Shown piece by piece: positions 35,506-43,384 of a DNA stretch of 64,000 bases. Both the position numbers and the translations under genes were made by a program. Within the stretch, counting starts at the first letter, position 1. Every line of letters begins with the position of its first letter. The notes under the pieces were generated by a model that saw only the letters and a program-made list of their open reading frames with translations, searched no databases and was not told where the DNA came from. The DNA is from Chitinophagaceae bacterium (lineage in GTDB: Bacteria; Bacteroidota; Bacteroidia; Chitinophagales; Chitinophagaceae): NCBI GenBank assembly GCA_023957125.1, contig JAMLHL010000010.1, forward strand, positions 85,939 to 149,938. The letters are read 5' to 3'.

Positions 35506-35592
35506 TCAGGTTACAGGTATCAGGTATCAGGTATCAGGTATCAGGTATCAGGTATCAGGTGTTAGGTATCAGGTATCAGGTGTTAGGTATTA
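35506..35592 (+). repeat. Tandem 7-mer array, (CAGGTAT)n
   Basis: About eleven head-to-tail copies of CAGGTAT or close variants (CAGGTGTTAGGTAT). The remainder of the gap to 35689 includes CCTCATACCTGACACC, the same unit inverted. It is a simple-sequence array likely to change length by slippage. Confidence 0.8.
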
Positions 35593-35689
35593 GTGGCAGA
35601 AAGTTGTCAGGCATTGTCATCCAAAAACCTCATACCTGACACCTACCGACTAACCACACTAACAAAATAACTTTTTAAAAAAACAACAG

Positions 35690-37030
35690 ATGAAAAAAAT
35701 AGTTTTAGCAGGATTGGTCATAATATATAGCCAGTTGGTGGTGGCGCAGTCGGAAATTACACCGGCTACGGCTTTACAACATTATCTGCATAACGGCGAT
35801 CAAACCTTTAAATGGGAAGTCAGGGATACCTATGATATCAATGATGTAAAAGTGTACGCGCTGTTGCTGACCTCGCAGCAATGGAGAGAGCATGTGTGGA
35901 CCCATCAGCTTACGATATTGGTTCCTAAGGAAAACAAATACGATGGCGCCCTGTTGTTTGTCACCGGAGGATCTGTAAAAAACGGGATGCCTAACTGGAA
36001 CGGGCGGGACGACAAGTTCAATACCGGGATGGCCGACATCGCTGCTACCAACAAAGCTACAGTGGCGGTGTTGAGGCAGGTGCCTAATCAACCGCTGTAT
36101 AACAACCTCACGGAAGACGCGCTGATCTCTTTTACCCTTCATAATTTTAAAAAAGACGGTGATTATTCCTGGCCGCTTTTATTCCCGATGGTAAAAAGTG
36201 CGGTAAAAGCGATGGATGCTATCCAGGAATTTTCGAAACAGCAGTTGAACCATCCGGTCAATCGCTTTGTGGTTTCCGGGGCGTCCAAGCGCGGATGGAC
36301 CACCTGGCTGACCGGCGCCAACGACAACCGGGTGCAGGCCATTGCACCCATGGTCATTGATATTTTAAATATGCCCGTCAGCCTCGATTACCAGATCAAA
36401 GCATTGGGAGATTATAGTGTGCAGATCGAGGACTACGTTAAACTGGGAATACCGCAGGGCGCCAAAACGGAAAGCGGTGCGGCAGTAACCACTATGGTTG
36501 ATCCCTATTCCTACAGAAAAACCCTCACTATGCCCAAAATGATCTTTATGGGCACCAATGACGAATACTGGGTGGTGGACAATATCAAAAATTACCTCGA
36601 CAGTATCCCGGGATATAACTTATTACATTATGTGCCCAATGCCGGTCACGGTTTAGGCGATGGTAAAAGCGCTTTTTCGGCTTTAAGCTCTTTCTTCGGC
36701 ACTACCATGACCAATACCGCTTATCCCAAATGCGAATGGAAAACATCGGTTACCAAAAAAGGGGTACAGGTGAAGATAAAAAGCACCAAAGACAAACTTA
36801 AGGACGTAATAGTGTGGCAGGCCGGTTCGCAGGATACGGATTTTCGTAATGATACCTGGACCAGCAACGATACCCATCTTGCCCGGAAAGGGAAGGTGAA
36901 AATCACGGAACCGCTGCCCCGGTCTGGTTATAAAGCGTTTTATGTAGATTTGAAATATGAAGATGTGCATGGTAACCCCTATACCGTTAGCACCAGGGTG
37001 TTTATGACAGATACGAAGAAAGTACTTTAA
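35690..37030 (+). CDS. PqaA-type alpha/beta hydrolase
   Basis: A 446-residue exported protein (signal KKIVLAGLVIIYSQLVVAQ) of the PhoPQ-activated pathogenicity-related family. The nucleophile serine is S199 in VVSGASKRGWTTWLTG (GxSxxG). An acidic residue in MGTNDEYWVVD and a histidine in PNAGHGLG complete a probable triad. A C-terminal beta domain follows (about residues 340-446). Despite the family name, in soil Bacteroidota these are presumably secreted esterases or peptidases. It is separated from the ceramidase-fold gene by the tandem 7-mer array. Confidence 0.83.
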   Translation: MKKIVLAGLVIIYSQLVVAQSEITPATALQHYLHNGDQTFKWEVRDTYDINDVKVYALLLTSQQWREHVWTHQLTILVPKENKYDGALLFVTGGSVKNGMPNWNGRDDKFNTGMADIAATNKATVAVLRQVPNQPLYNNLTEDALISFTLHNFKKDGDYSWPLLFPMVKSAVKAMDAIQEFSKQQLNHPVNRFVVSGASKRGWTTWLTGANDNRVQAIAPMVIDILNMPVSLDYQIKALGDYSVQIEDYVKLGIPQGAKTESGAAVTTMVDPYSYRKTLTMPKMIFMGTNDEYWVVDNIKNYLDSIPGYNLLHYVPNAGHGLGDGKSAFSALSSFFGTTMTNTAYPKCEWKTSVTKKGVQVKIKSTKDKLKDVIVWQAGSQDTDFRNDTWTSNDTHLARKGKVKITEPLPRSGYKAFYVDLKYEDVHGNPYTVSTRVFMTDTKKVL

Positions 37031-37067
37031 GGAACAGAAAGTTTATAGTTTTTTGTTGATAGTTTAT

Positions 37068-37104
37068 CCCGCTACCGGTTGGTGTCTCACCAGCCGGTAG
37101 CGGG
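37068..37104. repeat. Long REP-like hairpin
   Basis: CCCGCTACCGG-T-TGGTG, loop TCT, CACCA-G-CCGGTAGCGGG: a 17-bp stem including one T-G pair. Its core GGTG-TCT-CACC resembles the hairpins at 18587-18663, and the flank GGGCGGAGCAAAAAT recalls GGGGCAAAAAT there. Also a plausible transcription end for the PqaA gene. Confidence 0.65.
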
Positions 37105-37205
37105 CGGAGCAAAAATCCGGAGTGCATTCAGGTTTATAGTTTTTTTTGTTTATAATTTTGTCCGAACCAAAAACTATAAACTTCCAAACTTAAAATAGTT
37201 TCGGT

Positions 37206-37976
37206 ATGCTGTTACCTGTTGGAGATGATAATTCAGACCGGACGATCACGCCCTATATCAACTATCTGCTGATAGCGCTTAATATCCTTGTTTTTATTTT
37301 TCTGCAAAGCGCGGGAAATGATCTTAAGTTTACTTACGCCTATTCGGTGGTACCAGCGGAGATCCTTACGGGAAAAGACTTTGTATCTATGCCGCAGATT
37401 GTAGTGGATGCCCATACCGGGCAGCAGTTTGAGTTGCCGGGGCTACAGCCCACGCCGGTTTCGGTATATCTGACCCTGTTCACCTCCATGTTCCTACACG
37501 GCGGATGGGCGCACCTGTCAGGTAACATGTTGTATCTGTGGATTTTCGGCGATAATATTGAGAACCGGCTGGGGCATGGCCGCTATCTCCTGTTTTACCT
37601 TCTTTGCGGAGTCATTGCCTCCCTGAGCCATGTGTTTTCCACTGTCATGCACAGCCATAATTCCCTGTTACCGAGCCTGGGGGCTTCAGGTGCAATTTCA
37701 GGCGTTCTCGGCGCTTATCTTTTGCTTTACCCAACAAGGAGGGTACACGCTCTTTTGCTGTGGTATATAGTATCAGTACCCGCTTTGCTCGCATTGGGTT
37801 TGTGGATTTTCTTCCAGGTGATCAGTGGTATGGGGATGTTGGGGGGAGAAGAAACCGGAGGCGTGGCCTATGCGGCGCATATCGGAGGATTTATCGCGGG
37901 CTTCCTGCTGATCAAATTCTTTGATCCGGGGAAGCAGGTAACCGCCCCTGAGCCGTTCATAAGACGGAGGAGGTGA
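37206..37976 (+). CDS. Rhomboid-family intramembrane serine protease
   Basis: A 256-residue membrane protein with about six to seven spans. The catalytic serine is S161 in SLGASGAISGVLGAY (GASG motif) and the histidine is H225 in AYAAHIGGFIAGF. The NMLYLWIFGDNIENRLGHGRYLLFYLLCG segment is typical of bacterial rhomboids. It cleaves substrate membrane helices within the bilayer; targets are unknown. The short basic C-terminus (RRRR) is cytoplasmic. Confidence 0.93.
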   Translation: MLLPVGDDNSDRTITPYINYLLIALNILVFIFLQSAGNDLKFTYAYSVVPAEILTGKDFVSMPQIVVDAHTGQQFELPGLQPTPVSVYLTLFTSMFLHGGWAHLSGNMLYLWIFGDNIENRLGHGRYLLFYLLCGVIASLSHVFSTVMHSHNSLLPSLGASGAISGVLGAYLLLYPTRRVHALLLWYIVSVPALLALGLWIFFQVISGMGMLGGEETGGVAYAAHIGGFIAGFLLIKFFDPGKQVTAPEPFIRRRR

Positions 37977-38160
37977 GGTGGCAGGTTGCAGATATCAGGT
38001 TGGAGGAGTGTGGAGTTTTTAGTTTGGAGATGGGGAGCGGGTTGCAGGTTACAGGTTGCAAGACGCAGGGTGCAGGTCTCAGCCAACAGCCTAATACCTA
38101 TGGCCTGATACCTGATACCCCATTTAACTCCTTTGCGCCTTGGCGTCTTTGCGTGACATT
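37977..38160. repeat. Phrase-repeat tract with inverted copy of 27238 block
   Basis: Made of GCAGGTT / ATCAGGT heptamers, a GGAGTTTTTAGTTTGGAG phrase, then ATTTAACTCCTTTGCGCC to GCGTGA (38120-38155). Segment 38087-38155 is the reverse complement of 27238-27299 apart from point changes and one extra 7-base unit. No gene. Confidence 0.75.
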
Positions 38161-38293
38161 TCTGTAACAATGAGCAATCAAATGGACCCCAAACCCAAAA
38201 CTAAAAACTTCAAGCTCCTAAGCGAAGACTCTTCGCATAGCCCGGTTCGTACAGCTTTACTTATAAATAAAAACATAGTTTTTTTGATCATAG

Positions 38294-38431
38294 CCAGAGA
38301 ATGGATTTTTATGTATAATAAAGAACCCCAAAGACGGCGAGTCAAAATACTACACTATTTATCTGGAACATTGTAATGATACAGTTGTTCAACGTAAGGT
38401 TGAGCGGCTGAAAAAAAATCATGACATTTGA
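38294..38431 (+). pseudogene. Possible gene remnant, 45 codons without start
   Basis: Between stop codons at 38291 and 38429 the frame reads protein-like sequence (IIKNPKDGESKYYTIYLEH, then VVQRKVERLKKNHD) but has no ATG, GTG or TTG near its beginning. It may be the 3' end of a lost small gene. The family is not recognised. The remaining bases to 38545 show nothing. Confidence 0.3.
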
Positions 38432-38545
38432 GCCCGAAACCACTCTGCACCCGGCTCCCCGAGACCTGCTTCCCCGCTCCTCCCGCCGGATCTTGTTATT
38501 TGGTTCCTGCGCCTTATTTTCCGAACTTGTCGCAAATTTTCATAA

Positions 38546-39730
38546 GTGAGAAAAATATCGGCTTTCTTCTTATTCCTATGCCTTTCTTCTTTCCATAGTG
38601 TATTTTCTCAGATTGATTCCTCCCATCTGCGGATTTCGATGCTTACCTGCAGTGCGGGCCAGGAATTATATTCCACTTTTGGTCACAGCGCTATCAGAGT
38701 TACCGACAGTGCCACTTATACGGATCATGTATATAATTACGGCACCTTTGATTTTAATCCCGATTTCTATCCTAAGTTCATCAGGGGACAGTTGCTCTAC
38801 TATCTTTCGGTAGAAACTTTTGACGATTTCCTGTACAGCTACCAGGTGGAGCAACGCAGTATAGAGGAGCAGGTGCTCAACCTGACCGGGGAAGAAAAGA
38901 TAAAATTGCAACAGGCGCTCCGGCTCAATGCCTCTGGCAGTAATAAATATTATAAATATGATTTTCTTTTCGACAACTGCGCTACCCGCATACGGGATAT
39001 TATTAGTAACAATCTCTATGAGCCCCCCGTGATAAAGAATATCTTACCTTACCGGGAAATCACGTTCAGGGATCTTATCCATCAATCTCTTAACGCAGGC
39101 GGAATGTATTGGAGTAAGCTGGGGATTGATCTGTTGCTGGGAAGCGGACTGGATAAAAAAGCGGGCAATTTACAGACCATGTTTTTGCCGTATTACCTGG
39201 CTAAAGGTTTCGACAGCGCGTCGGTCGGGAACATACCTTTGGTGAGTAAAAAACAAGAGATATATAAAGCGCCCCACCCGATCGTAAAACAAACACCGGC
39301 GATTACCCCCCTGATTGCTTTCGCCATCTGTTTGGGAATGTTTATTGCTATTTCTTTAATAAAGCAACAGTGGAGCAGGAAACTATTGGCGATACTGGAC
39401 TTCCTGCTTTTTTTCTGTTCCGGGCTATTGGGTATTTTGCTGGTGTTCATGTGGGTGGGAACCGACCATGTACTTTGCCGTAATAACTACAACCTGCTGT
39501 GGGCGCCTCCTTTCCATGCCGTTGCAGCATTTTTCCTGAACAGTAAGAAAAAAATAATGAACCAATACTTCGGTCTGTCTGTTTTATTATACACGATGGT
39601 GCTCGCTTTTTGGGTAATATTGCCCCAGGAGCTGAACAAGGATTTAGCGCCATTGATCATTTTATTTATCTGGCGAAGCTGGAAATTATTTAAACGCTCG
39701 GAGCATGCCCGGAAACCGGCTAAGATATAA
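38546..39730 (+). CDS. DUF4105-domain membrane protein
   Basis: A 394-residue protein starting at GTG 38546, with a signal peptide (ISAFFLFLCLSSFHSVFS). An extracytoplasmic DUF4105 domain follows: LLTCSAGQELYSTFGHSAIRV-like opening here read as MLTCSAGQELYSTFGHSAIR, then YNYGTFDF and FLFDNCATRIRD. The conserved H in FGHS and C in DNCATR suggest a papain-like cysteine hydrolase site (NlpC/P60-like fold; inference). The C-terminal half has about five membrane spans. It overlaps the next gene by 26 bases. Confidence 0.82.
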   Translation: MRKISAFFLFLCLSSFHSVFSQIDSSHLRISMLTCSAGQELYSTFGHSAIRVTDSATYTDHVYNYGTFDFNPDFYPKFIRGQLLYYLSVETFDDFLYSYQVEQRSIEEQVLNLTGEEKIKLQQALRLNASGSNKYYKYDFLFDNCATRIRDIISNNLYEPPVIKNILPYREITFRDLIHQSLNAGGMYWSKLGIDLLLGSGLDKKAGNLQTMFLPYYLAKGFDSASVGNIPLVSKKQEIYKAPHPIVKQTPAITPLIAFAICLGMFIAISLIKQQWSRKLLAILDFLLFFCSGLLGILLVFMWVGTDHVLCRNNYNLLWAPPFHAVAAFFLNSKKKIMNQYFGLSVLLYTMVLAFWVILPQELNKDLAPLIILFIWRSWKLFKRSEHARKPAKI

Positions 39731-40547
39731 GAATACTGGAGTTTATTATGAGGTGGAAGGGGATGGCTTTCCACTGGTACTGATCCATGGATTTGGGGAA
39801 GACGGTTCCGTCTGGCGACATCAGCGTGCCGTATTAAAAAAACAATTTAAATTGATCATACCGGATGTCCCGGGGAGCGGCCGTTCGGCGTTGTTGCCGT
39901 TAGCCGGGGATTCTGTTGCTGACGGCATTGAAGTGTATGCGGAATGTATCAAAGCTGTTTTGGAAAAGGAAAGAATTGACCGGTGCACTATGCTGGGGCA
40001 TAGTATGGGCGGATACATAACCTTAGCCTTTGCCGTGCATTATCCGGCTCTTTTAAACGGGATAGGGTTGATCCATTCCAGCGCTTTTGCAGATAGCGAA
40101 GAGAAGATCAGGATCCGTAAGAAGGGTATCCGCTTTATACAGCGATATGGTGCGCAGAAATTTCTGGAGCAGTCCATTCCCAATTTGTTTGGAGCGCAAT
40201 ATTCCGGCAGCCATCCCGATCAAATTCAAATACTTATTAATGCAGCAGAGAAATTCACGGATGCAGCCCTTATCCGGTATTACCAGGCGATGATAGGAAG
40301 ACCGGATCGGATTGACACATTAAAAAATCTCAGGATCCCGGTTCTGTTTATCATAGGTGAAGAAGATAAGAGTGTGTCTTTAGAAGACAGCCTTCAGCAA
40401 TGCCATCTTCCTGCAATATCTCTCATCAATATCCTGCCCGGTGTTGCTCACATGGGTATGTGGGAACAGGCAGATGAGGTCAATGACACCCTGTTGAAGT
40501 TTCTCGGCTATATACAAGACATGCAGAAAGAAGATTTCAAATCGTAA
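39705..40547 (+). CDS. Alpha/beta hydrolase
   Basis: A 280-residue cytoplasmic alpha/beta-hydrolase. The oxyanion region is LVLIHGFGEDGSVW, the nucleophile S100 lies in MLGHSMGGYITLAF, the acid is probably in FIIGEEDKSVS and the base H in GVAHMGMWEQ. Substrate not determinable; such proteins include esterases, epoxide hydrolases and haloperoxidase-like enzymes. It starts inside the DUF4105 gene, so translation may be coupled. It ends 5 bases before kdsA, which is convergent. Confidence 0.88.
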   Translation: MPGNRLRYKNTGVYYEVEGDGFPLVLIHGFGEDGSVWRHQRAVLKKQFKLIIPDVPGSGRSALLPLAGDSVADGIEVYAECIKAVLEKERIDRCTMLGHSMGGYITLAFAVHYPALLNGIGLIHSSAFADSEEKIRIRKKGIRFIQRYGAQKFLEQSIPNLFGAQYSGSHPDQIQILINAAEKFTDAALIRYYQAMIGRPDRIDTLKNLRIPVLFIIGEEDKSVSLEDSLQQCHLPAISLINILPGVAHMGMWEQADEVNDTLLKFLGYIQDMQKEDFKS

Positions 40548-40552
40548 ACTTT

Positions 40553-41374
40553 TTACATTACTGCTGCTTTTATCTTAACCAATTGCTGTAAAAGCGGCTC
40601 CAGCAAATCCAGGCGCAACATATTCGCTCCATCACTTTTGGCAACGGCCGGATTGGGATGGGTTTCAATAAATAAACCGTCGGCGCCCGCTGCTATGGCA
40701 GCCTTGGCGATGGTGCCGATCAGTTGCGGGTTACCACCCGTAACCCCACTGGTTTGATTGGGTTGTTGCAATGAATGTGTACAATCCATCACTACCGGCA
40801 CACCCTGTTCCTGCATCCAGGGAATATTGCGGTAGTCCACCACCAGGTCCTGGTATCCAAAGGTGGTACCCCTTTCCGTTAGTATGATCTTGCGATTTCC
40901 GGCCTTCCTCAATTTTTCCACCGCAAACTGCATTGCCGGGCCGCTCAGGAATTGTCCTTTTTTTACGTTCACCACTTTTCCGGTTGCCGCAGCGGCAATC
41001 AGCAGGTCCGTCTGTCGGCACAAAAAAGCGGGTATCTGCAACACGTCAATATATTTTGCTGCCGGCGCAGCCTCATCGTGGGCATGGATATCCGAAGTAA
41101 CGGGAAGCCCCCATTTATCTCCTGTTTTTCTAATCAGGGCCAATGCTTTTTCATCCCCTATACCGGTAAATGAAGAGACGCTCGTTCGGTTGGCTTTCCG
41201 GTAGGAAGCTTTAAAAATATACGGTATTCCCAGATTGCGGCATACAGCGGATACCTTTTCCGCGACCTCTGTCACCAATGCCTCGCTTTCCACCACACAG
41301 GGCCCCGCTACCAGAAAAAAATTCCGTTCGTTGTAAGACTGACCCTTAAACAGGTCTTTCAAGAATGCTTCCAT
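40553..41374 (-). CDS. kdsA: 3-deoxy-8-phosphooctulonate synthase
   Basis: Condenses phosphoenolpyruvate with D-arabinose 5-phosphate to Kdo-8-phosphate for the lipopolysaccharide core. At 273 residues it is full length. FFLVAGPCVVESEAL, FKASYRKANRTS, LQIPAFLCRQTDLL and VVMDCTHSLQQPN are family signatures. C26 in AGPC marks the metal-dependent class (E. coli has Asn there). A single gene, convergent with the alpha/beta hydrolase. Confidence 0.95.
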   Translation of the reverse strand: MEAFLKDLFKGQSYNERNFFLVAGPCVVESEALVTEVAEKVSAVCRNLGIPYIFKASYRKANRTSVSSFTGIGDEKALALIRKTGDKWGLPVTSDIHAHDEAAPAAKYIDVLQIPAFLCRQTDLLIAAAATGKVVNVKKGQFLSGPAMQFAVEKLRKAGNRKIILTERGTTFGYQDLVVDYRNIPWMQEQGVPVVMDCTHSLQQPNQTSGVTGGNPQLIGTIAKAAIAAGADGLFIETHPNPAVAKSDGANMLRLDLLEPLLQQLVKIKAAVM

Positions 41375-41394
41375 CGTGCGAAGTTAAGGAAGGA

Positions 41395-41612
41395 TGGGTA
41401 TGGGAATGTGAAAATGTGGGAAATGCCAGCGGTCGGCACGCGACGAAGGAGAGGTGGAAAAGGCGATAGGTATGAGGTATTGGCACAAGGGAACAAGTCG
41501 CAGGTTTCAAGGAACAGGGTGCAGGACGAAGGCTTCAGATTGCGAGACAACAACTGCTGATAGCTCAACTCCTAACTAAAAACTCCACACTCCAAGCTCC
41601 GCCCCTGCTCCC
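41395..41612. repeat. Mixed phrase-repeat tract
   Basis: Contains GGGAATGTGAAAATGTGGGAAA (split wording of the 22577 tract), GCAGGTTTCAAGG heptamer remains and ACTCCTAACTAAAAACTCC, the inverse of the GGAGTTTTTAGTTAGGAGT phrase at 27090. No gene is present. Confidence 0.6.
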
Positions 41613-41622
41613 TGTTGGGCGT
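41613..41622 (+). repeat. Left 10-bp inverted end of TA cassette
   Basis: TGTTGGGCGT, exact inverse of ACGCCCAACA at 42318-42327. The embedded GTTGGGC fits the integron core site GTTRRRY. The enclosed 715 bases hold only the toxin/antitoxin pair. Confidence 0.6.
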
Positions 41623-41652
41623 CATGCACTCTGACAATTTTTACCAACTAGA

Positions 41653-41683
41653 TTTTGTAACTTCGTACCTGAAAATAACTTTG
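41653..41683 (+). promoter_or_regulatory. Promoter abutting the antitoxin start codon
   Basis: TTTTG (41653-41657) and TAACTTTG (41676-41683, exact TAnnTTTG) with an 18-base spacer. The ATG begins at 41685, one base after the -7 element, so the transcript would be leaderless or nearly so. Confidence 0.55.
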
Positions 41684-41684
41684 T

Positions 41685-41915
41685 ATGCGGACAATTAACA
41701 TTGACATATCAGACCTAGAATTTCAGAAGTTTGGGCTTAAGGCTGACAGACTTTCTTTTTCAGACTTCGTTGACATTATAAGCCGCGAACTTAGTCGCCA
41801 GAATCTGGCTAAGACAGTTGAACTTGCTGAACGTTATGGACTTTCCAACATGACAATGGACGAAATTTCCAATGAAGTAAAAGTCGTAAGAAATAACAAT
41901 GCGGCTAATTCTTGA
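41685..41915 (+). CDS. Antitoxin of PIN toxin pair
   Basis: A 76-residue protein, MRTINIDISDLEFQKFGL onward, acidic with helical C-terminal half (AKTVELAERYGLSNMTMDEI). It overlaps the downstream PIN toxin by 17 bases in a different frame, the usual coupled antitoxin-toxin order. The family is not one I can name with certainty; the assignment rests on size, order and the toxin. Codon choice and AT content differ from the flanking kdsA and araC genes. Confidence 0.68.
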   Translation: MRTINIDISDLEFQKFGLKADRLSFSDFVDIISRELSRQNLAKTVELAERYGLSNMTMDEISNEVKVVRNNNAANS

Positions 41916-42312
41916 TACCAACGTACTTGTCTCAGCAAACATTCAGAGAAGTTATCCATACTTCATCGTGGACCGTGTTTTTGCTGACCCCAACCTGGAA
42001 ATTTGTTTTTCAGCAGAACTTTTTACCGAGTACGTTGAAGTACTAAATCGAGAGAAGTTTGCGAAATTTTCGGATTTTCACTCAAGAGCCCAAACTTTAT
42101 TGAGCGACATTCAAACGTTTGGGTTTCAATTCACAACGACAATAACGCTGAAACTCATCAAAGACGAGCCGGACAACCGACTATTAGAGCTTGCCGAAGC
42201 CTGCCTGGCAGACTATCTTGTAACAGGCAACACTAACGACTTTACGATAAGTGAACATAAAGGAACAAAAATCGTTTCGCCGAAAGAATTCTTTGAGATT
42301 ATAAACAAATAG
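41899..42312 (+). CDS. PIN-family toxin
   Basis: A 137-residue PIN-domain protein of the putative toxin component type (RLILDTNVLVSANIQ). Catalytic acids: D6, the glutamate in CFSAELFTEYVEVL, D in KDEPDNRLLELAEA and D in NTNDFTI. Probably an RNase neutralised by the overlapping antitoxin. It is unlike the PIN toxin at 3433 in sequence, so the two modules arrived separately. It ends 6 bases before the right inverted end. Confidence 0.85.
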   Translation: MRLILDTNVLVSANIQRSYPYFIVDRVFADPNLEICFSAELFTEYVEVLNREKFAKFSDFHSRAQTLLSDIQTFGFQFTTTITLKLIKDEPDNRLLELAEACLADYLVTGNTNDFTISEHKGTKIVSPKEFFEIINK

Positions 42313-42317
42313 CACGA

Positions 42318-42327
42318 ACGCCCAACA
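42318..42327 (-). repeat. Right 10-bp inverted end of TA cassette
   Basis: ACGCCCAACA. The contained GCCCAAC fits the integron RYYYAAC core; a GTTRRRY partner is not seen in the 32 bases before the araC gene ends. So a full attC is absent or truncated. Confidence 0.6.
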
Positions 42328-42358
42328 TTCGTTGCCGATACCTGCTACCCCAAATCCC

Positions 42359-43234
42359 CTACTTATTTTCCCTGAAATTTTTTGGCGAAGTGCCCATGAC
42401 CTGTTTGAATGACCTGGAAAAACTGTATTGATCCGTATAGCCCATTTCTTCAGCGATCTGCTTAACAGGGGTCTTGGTGGATTTAAGCATCTGGCTGGCT
42501 CTTTGTATTTTCAGGGAGTTGAAAAGTTGAATAGGAGAGTAGTGGGTTTTTTGGCGAAATAAAGCTGAAAGATAAGATGCGGATACACATACTTCCTTGG
42601 CCAGTTGATCCAGGGTGATGTTTTCGTGGAGATGCTGTTTCATGATCAGGATGCAACGTTCAATAATATTGTCGGTATCTTTTTTCAGGTAATTAAAAAC
42701 CGTAAGCCGGAAGGTACCCAGGAAACTATAAAAACGAAAGTTGGCATACAACAGGTTCTCTATATTTTCCATCAGGTTCAGATGGTGCATTATGTCTCGG
42801 AACTGTGCGATCCGCCCAACGAGAGGGGGCGTGGTAAAATTATTATTGCTTTTATCACGAAGCAGATAAGTGTACATGTCTTCACCTATCGTTCCATTGA
42901 ATTTTACAAAATAGAAACTCCATTCTTTTGAATGGTCTGTACCCAGTTCAACCGCTGTTTTTCGCGGCAGCAAAACAAAATGGTTTGACCTGAGCGGTAT
43001 CTTCTTATTGTTAAACCTGTACCAACCCGTTCCGCTTACGCAATAAATCAGTACATAGTCGGGATTGTTTTTGAGTATTTCCTTATGAAACGTCGTTTGC
43101 TCATGAAAAAAAGCTATTTCAGTGATGTACAGATTTTTACCTATGGGATGACTGTCGAGTTTACTTCTTAACCGCTCGGGCAAAACCCAGTCTTTCTCTG
43201 CCGCAGGCTGCCCGTTGGGGGTTTTTTGCTTCAT
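42359..43234 (-). CDS. AraC-family transcriptional regulator
   Basis: A 291-residue activator. The N-terminal cupin-like sensing domain covers about residues 35-170 (YVLIYCVSGTGWYRFNNKKIPLRSN). The C-terminal two helix-turn-helix motifs are ITLDQLAKEVCVSASYLSALF and VKQIAEEMGYTDQYSFSRSFK. It is divergent from the symporter gene across 150 bases, so it probably controls the 43385-48536 cluster in response to its sugar. Confidence 0.92.
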   Translation of the reverse strand: MKQKTPNGQPAAEKDWVLPERLRSKLDSHPIGKNLYITEIAFFHEQTTFHKEILKNNPDYVLIYCVSGTGWYRFNNKKIPLRSNHFVLLPRKTAVELGTDHSKEWSFYFVKFNGTIGEDMYTYLLRDKSNNNFTTPPLVGRIAQFRDIMHHLNLMENIENLLYANFRFYSFLGTFRLTVFNYLKKDTDNIIERCILIMKQHLHENITLDQLAKEVCVSASYLSALFRQKTHYSPIQLFNSLKIQRASQMLKSTKTPVKQIAEEMGYTDQYSFSRSFKQVMGTSPKNFRENK

Positions 43235-43285
43235 TATTACAGTTGTTTAGATCGCGATAAAAATAGGATTATTTACCAGCCGATA

Positions 43286-43325
43286 ATAATTTTTGCTATT
43301 CTTTTTATAACAATTAACATTGACC
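43286..43325 (+). promoter_or_regulatory. Symporter-cluster promoter
   Basis: TTTG (43292-43295), 19-base spacer, TAACATTG (43315-43322, one mismatch to TAnnTTTG), 60 bases before the symporter ATG. The 40-base block is 36/40 identical to 27449-27488. A second weaker resemblance continues downstream (GAATAACCTTTGACC versus AAATAACATTGAACC). Confidence 0.6.
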
Positions 43326-43384
43326 GCGTTTTAATTTTGAATAACCTTTGACCGAATCCTTATTTAAAAGCCCGTTACTGAAAT

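Noticed and set aside
35506..35592. Possible iteron-type replication origin
   Set aside because: Simple CAGGTAT array with no replication initiator gene or DnaA boxes seen; the same heptamers occur in other gaps.
41613..42327. Complete integron with integrase
   Set aside because: No integrase gene, attI or full attC is seen in the window; only short core-like inverted ends.
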